DNA of 47,616 nucleotides, taken from contig DJZU01000065.1 of the NCBI GenBank assembly GCA_002448715.1, positions 7,203 through 54,818 on the forward strand. The letters are read 5' to 3'. The position numbers and the translations under genes are program-made. Under the pieces are notes generated by a model. The model saw nothing but the letters and a program-made list of their open reading frames with translations. It was not told the origin of the DNA and ran no database searches. Every line of letters begins with the position of its first letter. Within the stretch, counting starts at the first letter, position 1. The DNA is from Candidatus Neomicrothrix sp. UBA6944 (GTDB lineage: Bacteria > Actinomycetota > Acidimicrobiia > Acidimicrobiales > Poriferisodalaceae). Shown here in pieces: positions 40,445-47,616 of the stretch.

Positions 40445-42360
40445 TCAGCCACCAGTTCGGTAACTGGTTCTATCAAATAATCCGACAGGTTTGCTTCTCT
40501 CGTCATCGCATAAAAATCGACGTTCCGCCAAGGTGAGTTAACAACGATGCGGCCTCGCTCATTTCGGTAGTAGGAAGTCATTCCCGGATGGGTCCACACC
40601 ATCTGCTCATGTGCTTGGTCAACGTCCTGGTTATATCCGTCGTGGACTTCTTGACGAATTTCCACTGAACCGATATTTCGGTCAAGCATCTTTTGGATCA
40701 TGTCCATGATGTACCTGACCTGCATCTCCACTACGAAGATGAGACTTCCACCATGTCCTGGCTGAAGATTCGGCCCATAAAGGGTAAAGAAGTTCGGAAA
40801 GTTTGGGACAACCGTACCCAGATACGCCTGTGCGTTGTCGCGTTCCCATTGGTCCGCTAGGGAGACCTCCGAACGTCCCCTCGCTTCATAAGTGGTGATG
40901 AAGTTCAGAACGTCAAAGCCTGTCGCAATAACTAAAACGTCAGCCTCATATTCGGTTCCATCATCTGCATATAAACGTCCCGAATCAACCCTGTCGACGT
41001 GTTCGTCAACCAACGTGACTTTGGGGTTTCGCAGCATGCGGTACCAGCCGTTGTCCATGAGCATTCTTTTACCAAAAGGTGGGTAAGTAGGCAGGACGCG
41101 TTCGAGGAGATCAGCGGCTTCGTCACCCAACTCGTTAACGACATAGTCAGTGAAGTACGCCCTATGCCCATCATTTTGCGCGTTCAATGATCTATCTGGA
41201 TGCTCCCAATCTGGATCTTTTTGGAGTGCCGAATGGATTCGGTCATTAAAGGTCCAACCAAGACGCACTCTGTACCAATTTCTGTACAGCGGCACTTCTC
41301 GAAGCAAAAACCGAAGGGGGTCCGGTACGTCTTTGCGGAATTGTTCGAAGGGAGCTGCCCAATGGACGGATCTCTGAAAGATAGTCAAGGAGTTCACTTC
41401 GTCTTGGATTTCAGGTCCGATTTGCATGCAGCTCGCACCATTTCCGATGATCGCCACGTTTTTACCCGCAAGGTCAGCTTCCTTCGGCCAGCGAGCCGTG
41501 TGCCACTTCTCTCCTTCCCATTCGTCGAGACCTTCGATATTTGGGAAAACAGGGGGATTGAATATCCCTGCGGCGCTGATGACCACGTTTGCTTCAACTT
41601 CTTCCACTGTGCCATCGGATAGTCGAAGTACCGCACGCCATTTTTGTTGATCGGGTTGGTATTCGATTAGTTCGACGTCGGTCTCAAATCGAATGGATTT
41701 TCGAACCTCGAAGCTGTCACATACGTGTTCTAAGTAGCCGTGTAATTCATCGCGCAAACAGAAATATTTTTCCCAGTCGTAGGGGGCGAATGAATACGAG
41801 TAAAGGTGGTTTGGGGTATCTACGCCTGCACCCGGATAACGGTTCTCCCACCAGACTCCACCAACTGTCGAGTTGCGTTCTACGACTTGAAAATTGATAC
41901 CGAGCATTTGGAGGTTGATCGCGGCGCACAAACCTGAAACACCTGCGCCAATGATTAAAACACTGAAGTCATCAGGGGAAGCTATGGGTTCGTGATCGAG
42001 GAACTTGACTTGGCCAAGTTGGGCCGCTGTGAATTGACCATATTCGGATGGAACCGGTTCGGCCATGGAAACGCTGAGCATCCTGACGATCAGATCCTCT
42101 TCGGGTTCTGGAAGAGCAACCGGGCGACCTTCTCTCCAAGCCAATATGGCCTCAAGTGCCGACTCGCGGACTTCTTGCTGGTGTGCAGGTTCGAGCCCGC
42201 CGGTGTCGTTGTCACCTAGCCCTGGTTGGCGCTTGGGTAAATAGGGTTCTTCTAACCAGTGCAACTCACCCGTTAGTTGGACCAACACCATTAGCAAAGT
42301 AGGGATGTTCGCAACTTCGATGGCTTGGGCAAAGATTTGCTCGTCAGGTTTCGTGTTCAT
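40441..42360 (-). CDS. Baeyer-Villiger flavin monooxygenase, HAPMO-like
   Basis: A 639-residue class B flavoprotein. About 130 N-terminal residues precede the FAD motif IIGAGVSGLCAAINLQML. The same extra domain and total length are known for 4-hydroxyacetophenone monooxygenase. Other signatures are GGVWWENRYPGAGVDTPNHLYSYSF, the BVMO fingerprint WEGEKWHTARWP (Trp replacing the usual Phe) and the NADPH motif IIGNGASCMQIGPEI. It would insert oxygen beside a ketone, giving an ester or lactone. It is divergent from the dehydrogenase/ACAD/lactonase/thioesterase cassette starting at 42542, and 181 bases lie between. Confidence 0.92.
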   Translation of the reverse strand: MNTKPDEQIFAQAIEVANIPTLLMVLVQLTGELHWLEEPYLPKRQPGLGDNDTGGLEPAHQQEVRESALEAILAWREGRPVALPEPEEDLIVRMLSVSMAEPVPSEYGQFTAAQLGQVKFLDHEPIASPDDFSVLIIGAGVSGLCAAINLQMLGINFQVVERNSTVGGVWWENRYPGAGVDTPNHLYSYSFAPYDWEKYFCLRDELHGYLEHVCDSFEVRKSIRFETDVELIEYQPDQQKWRAVLRLSDGTVEEVEANVVISAAGIFNPPVFPNIEGLDEWEGEKWHTARWPKEADLAGKNVAIIGNGASCMQIGPEIQDEVNSLTIFQRSVHWAAPFEQFRKDVPDPLRFLLREVPLYRNWYRVRLGWTFNDRIHSALQKDPDWEHPDRSLNAQNDGHRAYFTDYVVNELGDEAADLLERVLPTYPPFGKRMLMDNGWYRMLRNPKVTLVDEHVDRVDSGRLYADDGTEYEADVLVIATGFDVLNFITTYEARGRSEVSLADQWERDNAQAYLGTVVPNFPNFFTLYGPNLQPGHGGSLIFVVEMQVRYIMDMIQKMLDRNIGSVEIRQEVHDGYNQDVDQAHEQMVWTHPGMTSYYRNERGRIVVNSPWRNVDFYAMTREANLSDYLIEPVTELVAD

Positions 42361-42492
42361 TCTGATTTACCAGGATCTCCAAGGTTCTCTGCACTCAAGA
42401 TATCTCTTTGAGAGTGGTCGAGGCGGAGGTCTTCGTTGGGAAGCGCCATGGGGCCTAGATCTGGGCTTATCAATCACCGCGTGCTTCTGTTT

Positions 42493-42526
42493 TCATCTGA
42501 TGTGTCGACAAAAGTCATCTGAGGTG
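42493..42526. promoter_or_regulatory. Direct repeat TCATCTGA(T/G)GTG, 22-base period
   Basis: TCATCTGATGTG (42493-42504) and TCATCTGAGGTG (42515-42526) differ at one of 12 bases and start 22 bases apart, about two helical turns. They lie 16-49 bases upstream of the dehydrogenase start, in the spacer divergent to the Baeyer-Villiger monooxygenase. It could be a tandem activator site. Confidence 0.4.
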
Positions 42527-42541
42527 AGACAGACTTCTCCT

Positions 42542-43426
42542 ATGACGGGATCGAAGGTGAAGTTGCTGGGGTTCGTTGGGCTCGGGGCTATGGGAGGGCC
42601 GATGTGCGCCAACTTGGCGACCAAATCACCCATTCCGGTGCTCGCCTACGATCTCAATTCCGCAGCAGTATCAAAAGCAGTTGGACTAGGCGCCATAGCG
42701 GCTAGAGATCTAGAACATGTTGCAAGCGCCGACATAGTTTTTGTATGCGTCCCAGGAGAAGAAGAAACAAGATCGATTTTCCTTGACGAGGACGGTTTGT
42801 GTGACCACGCCAGAAAGGGCACAACTTTCATTGATTGCACTACAGCGACCGTCGACGTTAATCATCAAGTCGCCGAGGCGTTGAGGTCGCTGGATTGTGA
42901 ATTTGCCGATGCCCCCGTAGCACGTGGAGTTCCCAATGCTGTAGACGGAACGCTGTCCATTACGGTTGGCGCTGAGCCGGAGGTCTTCGATCGGATTGCT
43001 CCGTGGTTGGGTTATATGGGTTCCGACGTTGCATACTGTGGTCCGGTCGGAACCGGAACGGTCATCAAACTCATGAACAACATGGTGCTATTTGAGAATG
43101 TGTCGGCTTTGGCAGAAGCGATGGCAATCGCAACGCGCGCTGGGGTTGACCGGTCTCGAGTATTCGACCTATTGGGTCAAGGTTCGGCGGATAGCTTCGC
43201 TCTCCGGCGGCACGGAGCATTCATGACTAGTGGGGACTATCCCGACGACCGTTTTCCCACGAGCTACTCCGCAAAAGACCTCGATTACGCTTTAGCGTTG
43301 GCAGACGACCTCGGCGTTAACGCGGCTGGAGCGCGCCTAGTTCGAGAACGATTTGCTGAAGCCATAGAGCGGGGCTTAGGTCACCTATATTCACCAGTCG
43401 TCTACGAATTGTTTGAAGATAAATGA
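42542..43426 (+). CDS. NAD(P)-dependent beta-hydroxyacid dehydrogenase (3-hydroxyisobutyrate dehydrogenase family)
   Basis: A 294-residue enzyme. GFVGLGAMGGPMCANLA is the Rossmann motif, FIDCTTATVDVNHQVAEAL follows, the substrate loop is DAPVARGVPNAVDGTLSITVG and the catalytic Lys is in GTVIKLMNNMV. It oxidises a 3-hydroxyacid to a semialdehyde or keto acid. The ATG at 42542 is used. The open frame back to 42305 overlaps the divergent gene and gives non-protein-like sequence. Its stop overlaps the next gene's ATG by 4 bases (ATGA), so it is the first gene of a four-gene cassette. Confidence 0.9.
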   Translation: MTGSKVKLLGFVGLGAMGGPMCANLATKSPIPVLAYDLNSAAVSKAVGLGAIAARDLEHVASADIVFVCVPGEEETRSIFLDEDGLCDHARKGTTFIDCTTATVDVNHQVAEALRSLDCEFADAPVARGVPNAVDGTLSITVGAEPEVFDRIAPWLGYMGSDVAYCGPVGTGTVIKLMNNMVLFENVSALAEAMAIATRAGVDRSRVFDLLGQGSADSFALRRHGAFMTSGDYPDDRFPTSYSAKDLDYALALADDLGVNAAGARLVRERFAEAIERGLGHLYSPVVYELFEDK

Positions 43427-44436
43427 GCTATTTAGACAGTGACTTGGTGGATCGAGCCACACAACTTGCCGACAATCATCTCTTCCCCTCCGCGCTCAAG
43501 GTGGATGCTTCAGGGGCTATTCCTTCAGCACAACTAGATCTTGTTCGGGACGCTGGTTTTCATGGCCTTTTCGCTCCGACGGAATTTGGAGGCTTGGGTG
43601 CTTCTCCTGAAACTCAGTGGGCTGTTCATGAATCGTTGTCAGGGGGTTGTTTGACCACGAGTTTCGTGTGGGCTCAACATGCGGGACCCAGCAAAGCTGC
43701 AGTCGAAACCAATGGGCCGATGCGTACACGCTGGGCAGAGGCTCTAGCCACAGGAGAGTCGCGAGGCGGGGTGGCTTTCGCCCACTTAAACCGACCTGGT
43801 ACTCCTATGCTTCAAGCAGAACCTAAGGGCGGCGGATGGGCATTTTCGGGTTCTGCTCCTTTTGTCACCGGATGGGGTCACATTGACGTCGTGCTGACCG
43901 CTGCGCGTCACAACGACTCAGTGGTGTGGGCGATGCTCGACGCGCAGGATTGCGAAACAATTACTAGTCGGCGCCTGACATTGGCAGCTATCGATTCAGC
44001 CGTCACTGTTGAGTTGTCTTTTGACAAGCATCCGGTGGCAGAAGCATCGGTTATCTCTGTTGAGAGCTTCGCTCAGTGGACAGACCGTTATCGCAAAGGG
44101 CTGCGTTCAAACGGTTCAAATCCTTTGGGGGTGGCCGCTCGCGCGGCGAAGTTGTTAGGTCCAAGTCCCTTAGACGAGCAACTGATCGATGCGAGGGACC
44201 GAATCAATGCGGCAACCGTTGACGAGTTACCAGCAGCGAGAGCTCTTTTGGGAGACCTATGCGTCCGGACTACTTCTGCTTTAGTAGCCACTGTTGGAGG
44301 ATCTGCCCTATTTATGGAACAACAAGCTCAACGACTTGCTCGAGAGTCTTTATTTTTGTTGGTACAAGGACAGACACCTGAAATCAAAGAGCACCATATG
44401 CGACTCTTGACCGAAAGTGCAGATCTTGGGAAGTAA
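43423..44436 (+). CDS. Acyl-CoA dehydrogenase superfamily protein, short form
   Basis: A 337-residue ACAD-fold protein. FHGLFAPTEFGGLGASPETQ, FVWAQHAGPSKA, LNRPGTPMLQAEPKGGGWAFSG and FVTGWGHIDVVLTAAR cover the N-terminal and middle domains. The helical C-terminal domain is shorter than the normal 380-400 residues, and I see no GGTSEI-like catalytic or FAD-diphosphate block. It may bind flavin but act as a monooxygenase-type or degenerate dehydrogenase. Translation is coupled to the dehydrogenase upstream (ATGA), which argues for the same pathway. A 72-base gap precedes the phosphotriesterase-like gene. Confidence 0.82.
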   Translation: MSYLDSDLVDRATQLADNHLFPSALKVDASGAIPSAQLDLVRDAGFHGLFAPTEFGGLGASPETQWAVHESLSGGCLTTSFVWAQHAGPSKAAVETNGPMRTRWAEALATGESRGGVAFAHLNRPGTPMLQAEPKGGGWAFSGSAPFVTGWGHIDVVLTAARHNDSVVWAMLDAQDCETITSRRLTLAAIDSAVTVELSFDKHPVAEASVISVESFAQWTDRYRKGLRSNGSNPLGVAARAAKLLGPSPLDEQLIDARDRINAATVDELPAARALLGDLCVRTTSALVATVGGSALFMEQQAQRLARESLFLLVQGQTPEIKEHHMRLLTESADLGK

Positions 44437-44508
44437 CCGATCGACAAACAGTTAGCTATCTATCGGACAGCTGCTACTTCATCACCCCTCAAGTGACATA
44501 GTGGTGCG

Positions 44509-45483
44509 ATGACATCATCAGTTGAAACTGCGACTGGCCCAATCGATGCCTCGGAGCTGGGTCGGGTGTTGATGCACGAACATGTTTTCGTAATTTCGAC
44601 CGAAATTCAGCAGAACTACCCTCAGGAATGGGGAGACGAGCAACATCGAATTGATGACGCTGCAGCGAGGTTGAGAGAACTAAAGGAGAGCGGGATTGAC
44701 ACCATTCTTGATCCGACAGCCATAGGTCTCGGTCGTTACATCCCTCGAATTCAAAAGGTCGCCGAGCAAATCGACTTAAAGATCGTTTGCGCAACCGGTC
44801 TATACACCTTCAACGAATTACCTCACTACTACCGTCGCCGAAACACTTCGGATGCCGATGCTCTCACTTCGCATTTCGTTCAAGACATTGACCAAGGTTT
44901 TGGCAATACAGGAGTCAAAGCAGGAGTAATCAAGTGTGCGACTGACAAGCCGGGTCTGACGCCCGACGTAGAGCGAGTGTTGCGCGCATGCGCTCAGACC
45001 CACCGCGAAACTGGATGCCCTATAACTACACATACAGACGCAGAAACCGAGCGCGGCTTAGACCAGCAAAAAATTTTTCTTGAAGAAGGAGTCGACCTTA
45101 CCCGAGTGGTGATCGGTCACTGCGGAGACACAAACGATCTTGACTACCTTCAAAGGCTTCTCGACGCTGGCAGCATCTTGGGGATGGATCGATTCGGCAT
45201 CGACGGATACCTGACAACAGAGCAAAGAGTTGAGGTTGTCGCGCATTTGTGCGAAAAAGGTTTTGCTGATCAGTTGGTACTAAGTCATGACGCTTCGTGC
45301 TATATCGACTGGATAGAGGGAGAAGTGCCCCTGGCTCCGCTTCCAAATTGGCACTATCTACACATCAGCAAAGATGTCATTCCCGCCTTATTGCAAGCTG
45401 GAGTCTCTGACGAGCAAATAGACACCATGTTGGTAGATACCCCAAAGAGATTCCTGGGGTCACAAAGTCTTGGTGGGTACTAG
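44509..45483 (+). CDS. Phosphotriesterase family protein (lactonase-like amidohydrolase)
   Basis: A 324-residue binuclear metal barrel. His23-x-His25 is in VLMHEHVFV, the bridging Lys is in AGVIKCATD, and His ligands lie in ITTHTDAET and VIGHCGDTND. The final Asp is in LVLSHDAS. All PTE-family metal ligands are thus present. Most bacterial members are lactonases (PLLs) or of unknown activity, and true phosphotriesterases are rare. FGIDGYLTTEQRVEVVAHLCEKGFADQ is typical of the family. It lies downstream of the dehydrogenase/ACAD pair and faces the Baeyer-Villiger enzyme, whose lactone or ester products it could open. Confidence 0.9.
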   Translation: MTSSVETATGPIDASELGRVLMHEHVFVISTEIQQNYPQEWGDEQHRIDDAAARLRELKESGIDTILDPTAIGLGRYIPRIQKVAEQIDLKIVCATGLYTFNELPHYYRRRNTSDADALTSHFVQDIDQGFGNTGVKAGVIKCATDKPGLTPDVERVLRACAQTHRETGCPITTHTDAETERGLDQQKIFLEEGVDLTRVVIGHCGDTNDLDYLQRLLDAGSILGMDRFGIDGYLTTEQRVEVVAHLCEKGFADQLVLSHDASCYIDWIEGEVPLAPLPNWHYLHISKDVIPALLQAGVSDEQIDTMLVDTPKRFLGSQSLGGY

Positions 45484-45493
45484 CCTCAAACCC

Positions 45494-45838
45494 ATGAGTG
45501 AACTCCAAATTGGTGATGAATTTAGCGACGTCGTTCAGGTCACGGATGAAATGTCGCCACCCCACCTTCCCAACAAAGTACTTTCGACTCCTGACATGGT
45601 GCGTCTCATCGAGGGCACATGCCTATTCGGTGTCCAGGACCAGCTTCCGGAGGGCCAAACAACGGTGGGAATCCACATCTGCGTCAGCCATTCAGCGGCA
45701 GTTGCTTCGGGTGAGGAAGTGTTGGTCCACGCAGAGTTAGCGGAAATAGACCGTAAGCGTCTCGTCTTTAATGTCAGAGTCACTCACGGAGAAATTTTGG
45801 TATCAGAAGGCACCCACCAACGATTCGTCGTGGGCTAA
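45494..45838 (+). CDS. Hotdog-fold thioesterase, FlK (fluoroacetyl-CoA thioesterase)-like
   Basis: A 114-residue single hotdog domain. With the ATG at 45494, Thr32 (LSTPD), Glu40 (RLIEGT) and His66 (CVSHSA) keep exactly the spacing of the FlK triad Thr42/Glu50/His76. STPDMVRLIEGTCLFGVQ and EEVLVHAELAEIDRKRLVF fit the rest of the fold. It would hydrolyse an acyl-CoA to free acid, or clear a dead-end thioester. It starts 10 bases after the PTE-like stop, so it closes the cassette. Natural fluoroacetate metabolism is not implied, since the family is broad. Confidence 0.82.
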   Translation: MSELQIGDEFSDVVQVTDEMSPPHLPNKVLSTPDMVRLIEGTCLFGVQDQLPEGQTTVGIHICVSHSAAVASGEEVLVHAELAEIDRKRLVFNVRVTHGEILVSEGTHQRFVVG

Positions 45839-45849
45839 CGCCGCTCTGC

Positions 45850-46824
45850 TTAGGGCTCGATAACTATTTTTCCAATAGACGTTCTATCCATGAGGCTCCG
45901 CAAAGCTTCTGCAGCTCCGTCAAGACCGTAAGTGGCCGAGATATGAGGGCGTAGCTGCCCATCCGCAACCCACTGCAGCAAATCTTCAGCGATTTGGTTT
46001 GCTAATACCGGGTCTCGGGCCGTCATAGCCCCATAGAAGACACCCACTATCTGACAACTTTTGAGCAGGGTTAAGTTGAGAGGAATGGATGGAATTCCGG
46101 CGGTGAAGCCAATCACTAGAAAGCGGCCCTCCCATCCGATTGCGCGCAGTGCTTGTTCGGCGTAATCACCCCCCACGACGTCATAAATGACGTCCACACC
46201 CGCTCCATCAGTCAGCTCCTTGGCCCGATCTTTCAGGTTTTCTTCTGCATAGTTGATCGTCTCGTCAGCACCACGTTCCCGACATAGATCAAGCTTCTCC
46301 TCAGTGGAAGCGGCAGCGATTACTCGAGCGCCCATGAGCTTGCCAATCTCCACCGCTGATAGACCTACATGACCTCCAGCGCCCAGAACTAGAAGTGTTT
46401 CTCCTTTTTGCAGATGTCCTCGTTCTTTGAGCCCGTAGTAGGTCGTCCCATGTGCGTAAAGCAAGCCAGTCGACTCCGCAAAAGCAACACCATCGGGTAA
46501 AGCCCTCACAGATGATGCTTTGGCGACTGCTAACTCCGCATAGCCTCCTACCGAACCCAAGCCGCTCACTACGCGTGTACCTACCTCAACATCGTCGACG
46601 CCTTCTCCGAGGGACGTCACAACGCCAGCTACTTCTGCACCAGGTACATATGGAAGGTCCGCTTTGAACTGATATTTATCTTCCAACATCAAAGTGTCGG
46701 GGAAAGTGACTGGGGCCGCTTTGACTTCAATAAGGACTTCTCCGGGCCCAGGGCTCGGATCCGGAACATCGACCACCACTAGATCTTCTGGCGGCCCAAA
46801 CGCATTGCATAAAACTGCTCTCAT
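45850..46824 (-). CDS. NADPH:quinone oxidoreductase / zinc-free MDR enoyl reductase-like
   Basis: A 324-residue medium-chain reductase without zinc-ligand cysteines. MRAVLCNAFGPPEDL, APVTFPDTLMLEDKYQF, PYVPGAEVAGVVTSLGEGV and the NADPH motif LVLGAGGHVGLSAVEIGKLMGARVIAAAS are typical of the QOR family, as is AGVDVIYDVVGGDYAEQAL. It reduces quinones or enones, or acts as an acyl-CoA reductase relative. It converges on the thioesterase with 11 bases between. A weak open frame with a regulator-like N-terminus lies divergent at 46843. Confidence 0.92.
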   Translation of the reverse strand: MRAVLCNAFGPPEDLVVVDVPDPSPGPGEVLIEVKAAPVTFPDTLMLEDKYQFKADLPYVPGAEVAGVVTSLGEGVDDVEVGTRVVSGLGSVGGYAELAVAKASSVRALPDGVAFAESTGLLYAHGTTYYGLKERGHLQKGETLLVLGAGGHVGLSAVEIGKLMGARVIAAASTEEKLDLCRERGADETINYAEENLKDRAKELTDGAGVDVIYDVVGGDYAEQALRAIGWEGRFLVIGFTAGIPSIPLNLTLLKSCQIVGVFYGAMTARDPVLANQIAEDLLQWVADGQLRPHISATYGLDGAAEALRSLMDRTSIGKIVIEP

Positions 46825-46842
46825 GGCGCCAAGACTAGATGG

Positions 46843-46960
46843 ATGCGAGGAAGCGTGCCCAAGGATCTAACCACTAATCAAAACGATGCACAGCTATTGC
46901 AAGGAGCGTTCAGGGCAGCAATAGATCTGATCGCTGTTGAAAGTCAGCTGTCGCGCAATT
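46843..46960 (+). pseudogene. Possible remnant of a TetR-like regulator start, divergent from the quinone reductase
   Basis: This frame reads VPKDLTTNQNDAQLLQGAF and continues RAAIDLIAVESQLSRNF, which resembles the first helix of TetR regulators (xxAAxDLIAxxG). After residue 42 the frame continues only as the antisense of the gene ending at 46961, with an Arg/Pro-rich, non-protein-like sequence. No helix-turn-helix is left. It could be decay, a short real peptide, or chance. Confidence 0.2.
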
Positions 46961-47428
46961 TTAGGAACCCGATCCGTAGACCTCGGCCTCGAACCATTCG
47001 CAGAACTCCTCATCGCGTGTACTTTTCCAAAGGTCCCAGGTCTCTTTACCGACGGGGGAAAGAAAAGCACCGAGCTTGATCAGTTGCATGCGCATGTCGA
47101 CATGCACCCGACCTACCAGACCCTCTTTCCAAGCATCGTAGGTGTCGAAGAGATCAATGAGGTCTGCTCCCAAGAGATTGAGGGCGCGGAAGTATTCTTC
47201 CCCCTGCAACTCCTCGGTAGACCAGTCCTTGATCAGGAACTGACTGAAGTTGGGGTCGCGTGAAATAGCGAAGTAGCGATCATACAGACGGTCGGTGAGG
47301 CCGTGTCCAAATTGTGTGCGACTGTGTTGGAGCGTCTGCCGGGCTTCAGCGCCTATAAAAACAATCGATAAGGAAAGTATTACTGCTTCTACAATTTGAG
47401 CCCAGTTGGCGATCTGATCGAGTGTCAA
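46961..47428 (-). CDS. Membrane-anchored helical protein of unknown function
   Basis: A 155-residue protein. One N-terminal hydrophobic segment (AQIVEAVILSLSIVFIGAEA) is followed by a helical cytoplasmic domain (RQTLQHSRTQFGHGLTDRLYDRYF, FRALNLLGADLIDLFDTYDAWKEGL) ending in an acidic, Trp-rich tail (WDLWKSTRDEEFCEWFEAEV). The layout recalls a widespread marine bacterial family that starts with a single membrane helix and QVRQ-like residues, of unknown function. The start is TTG at 47428, with AGGA about 10 bases upstream. It lies 22 bases after the stop of the small membrane gene upstream. Confidence 0.65.
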   Translation of the reverse strand: MTLDQIANWAQIVEAVILSLSIVFIGAEARQTLQHSRTQFGHGLTDRLYDRYFAISRDPNFSQFLIKDWSTEELQGEEYFRALNLLGADLIDLFDTYDAWKEGLVGRVHVDMRMQLIKLGAFLSPVGKETWDLWKSTRDEEFCEWFEAEVYGSGS

Positions 47429-47450
47429 TGGCGGGTCCTAGATACGAACA

Positions 47451-47616
47451 CTAAGTGCGGCTCAGTCGTCGCAGAACGTGGCGAGAACCGAGATCAATGA
47501 GAAGGAACAACACTGCGCCAATCGCGAGTTCCGTCCATCCTCCGCCATTTGCCACGATAAAAACGGCAACCAGCGCTGCTACGAGGGGGCGGGTTAAATA
47601 ACGCACAGTTTCAGTG
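47451..47616 (-). CDS. Small membrane protein, start at or beyond the window edge
   Basis: On the minus strand the frame from the window end to a TAG at 47451-47453 encodes TETVRYLTRPLVAALVAVF and continues IVANGGGWTELAIGAVLFLL, IDLGSRHVLRRLSRT. It has two hydrophobic helices joined by a glycine turn and ends with a basic tail. A GTG at 47606 could start a 51-residue protein, or the gene may continue past the edge. It is probably co-transcribed with the gene at 46961-47428. No family is recognised. Confidence 0.5.
   Translation of the reverse strand, partial: TETVRYLTRPLVAALVAVFIVANGGGWTELAIGAVLFLLIDLGSRHVLRRLSRT

Noticed and set aside
42305..42541. 79-residue N-terminal extension of the hydroxyacid dehydrogenase
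   Set aside because: It overlaps the divergent monooxygenase start and gives unstructured sequence before a standard Rossmann N-terminus at 42542.
1..47616. Mobile elements, phage defence or CRISPR
   Set aside because: No transposase, integrase, terminal repeats, Cas-like genes or regularly spaced repeats were found on reading both strands.

Overview
The window looks like a gene-dense chromosomal segment of an uncultured, probably marine, actinobacterium, most likely of the class Acidimicrobiia. This placement is inference. It rests on a TIGR03086/mycothiol-type DinB-fold protein, a DUF6457 protein beside a molybdoenzyme, a GYW..DG-type secreted repeat, many LLM/CaiB/crotonase/acyl-CoA dehydrogenase paralogues, roughly balanced base composition, and frequent GTG and TTG starts. 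There are about 44 protein genes and no rRNA, tRNA, insertion sequence, phage gene or CRISPR. No gap exceeds about 200 bases. Several genes overlap by 4-8 bases, and two convergent pairs overlap inside their stop codons. I could not recognise a single intact transcription factor or a strong intrinsic terminator.

Layout. 1-3326: end of an unknown gene, a crotonase divergent from an aldo/keto reductase, and a zinc alcohol dehydrogenase. 3357-15345: a nine-gene minus-strand run. Read in transcription order it holds a double-domain CaiB CoA transferase, a CinA-type amidase, a luciferase-like flavoenzyme, a DMSO/biotin-sulfoxide-reductase-type molybdoenzyme, DUF6457, MetY, a CoA-binding protein, a thioredoxin-NHL lipoprotein and a secreted GH3 glucosaminidase. 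15390-23152: a flavin monooxygenase/ACAD-like protein, a lactonase-like MBL enzyme, an aminotransferase, a D-xylonate-dehydratase-like IlvD/Edd enzyme, a Ca2+/Na+ antiporter, an SDR and an alpha/beta hydrolase. 23186-28668: MFS carrier and VOC protein (minus), then VOC, TIGR03086, PhyH dioxygenase and MBL (plus). 28684-33927: an enoyl-CoA isomerase, a phosphodiesterase-superfamily protein, and a CaiB-crotonase-ACAD operon. 34030-39393: a secreted unknown, a lone infA, a D-aminoacylase-type amidohydrolase with an acyl-CoA carboxyltransferase, and a TauD dioxygenase. 39440-47616: threonine aldolase, a HAPMO-like Baeyer-Villiger monooxygenase, a divergent cassette (3-hydroxyacid dehydrogenase, ACAD, phosphotriesterase-like lactonase, FlK-like thioesterase), a quinone reductase, and small membrane-associated unknowns.

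Functionally this is accessory catabolism of CoA-activated acids, ketones/esters and sulfur or amino compounds. The most interesting candidate system is the Baeyer-Villiger monooxygenase facing a reductase/ACAD/lactonase/thioesterase cassette (40441-45838). Next are operator-like inverted or direct repeats in several divergent spacers (1052-1072, 29429-29475, 35290-35304, 42493-42526).
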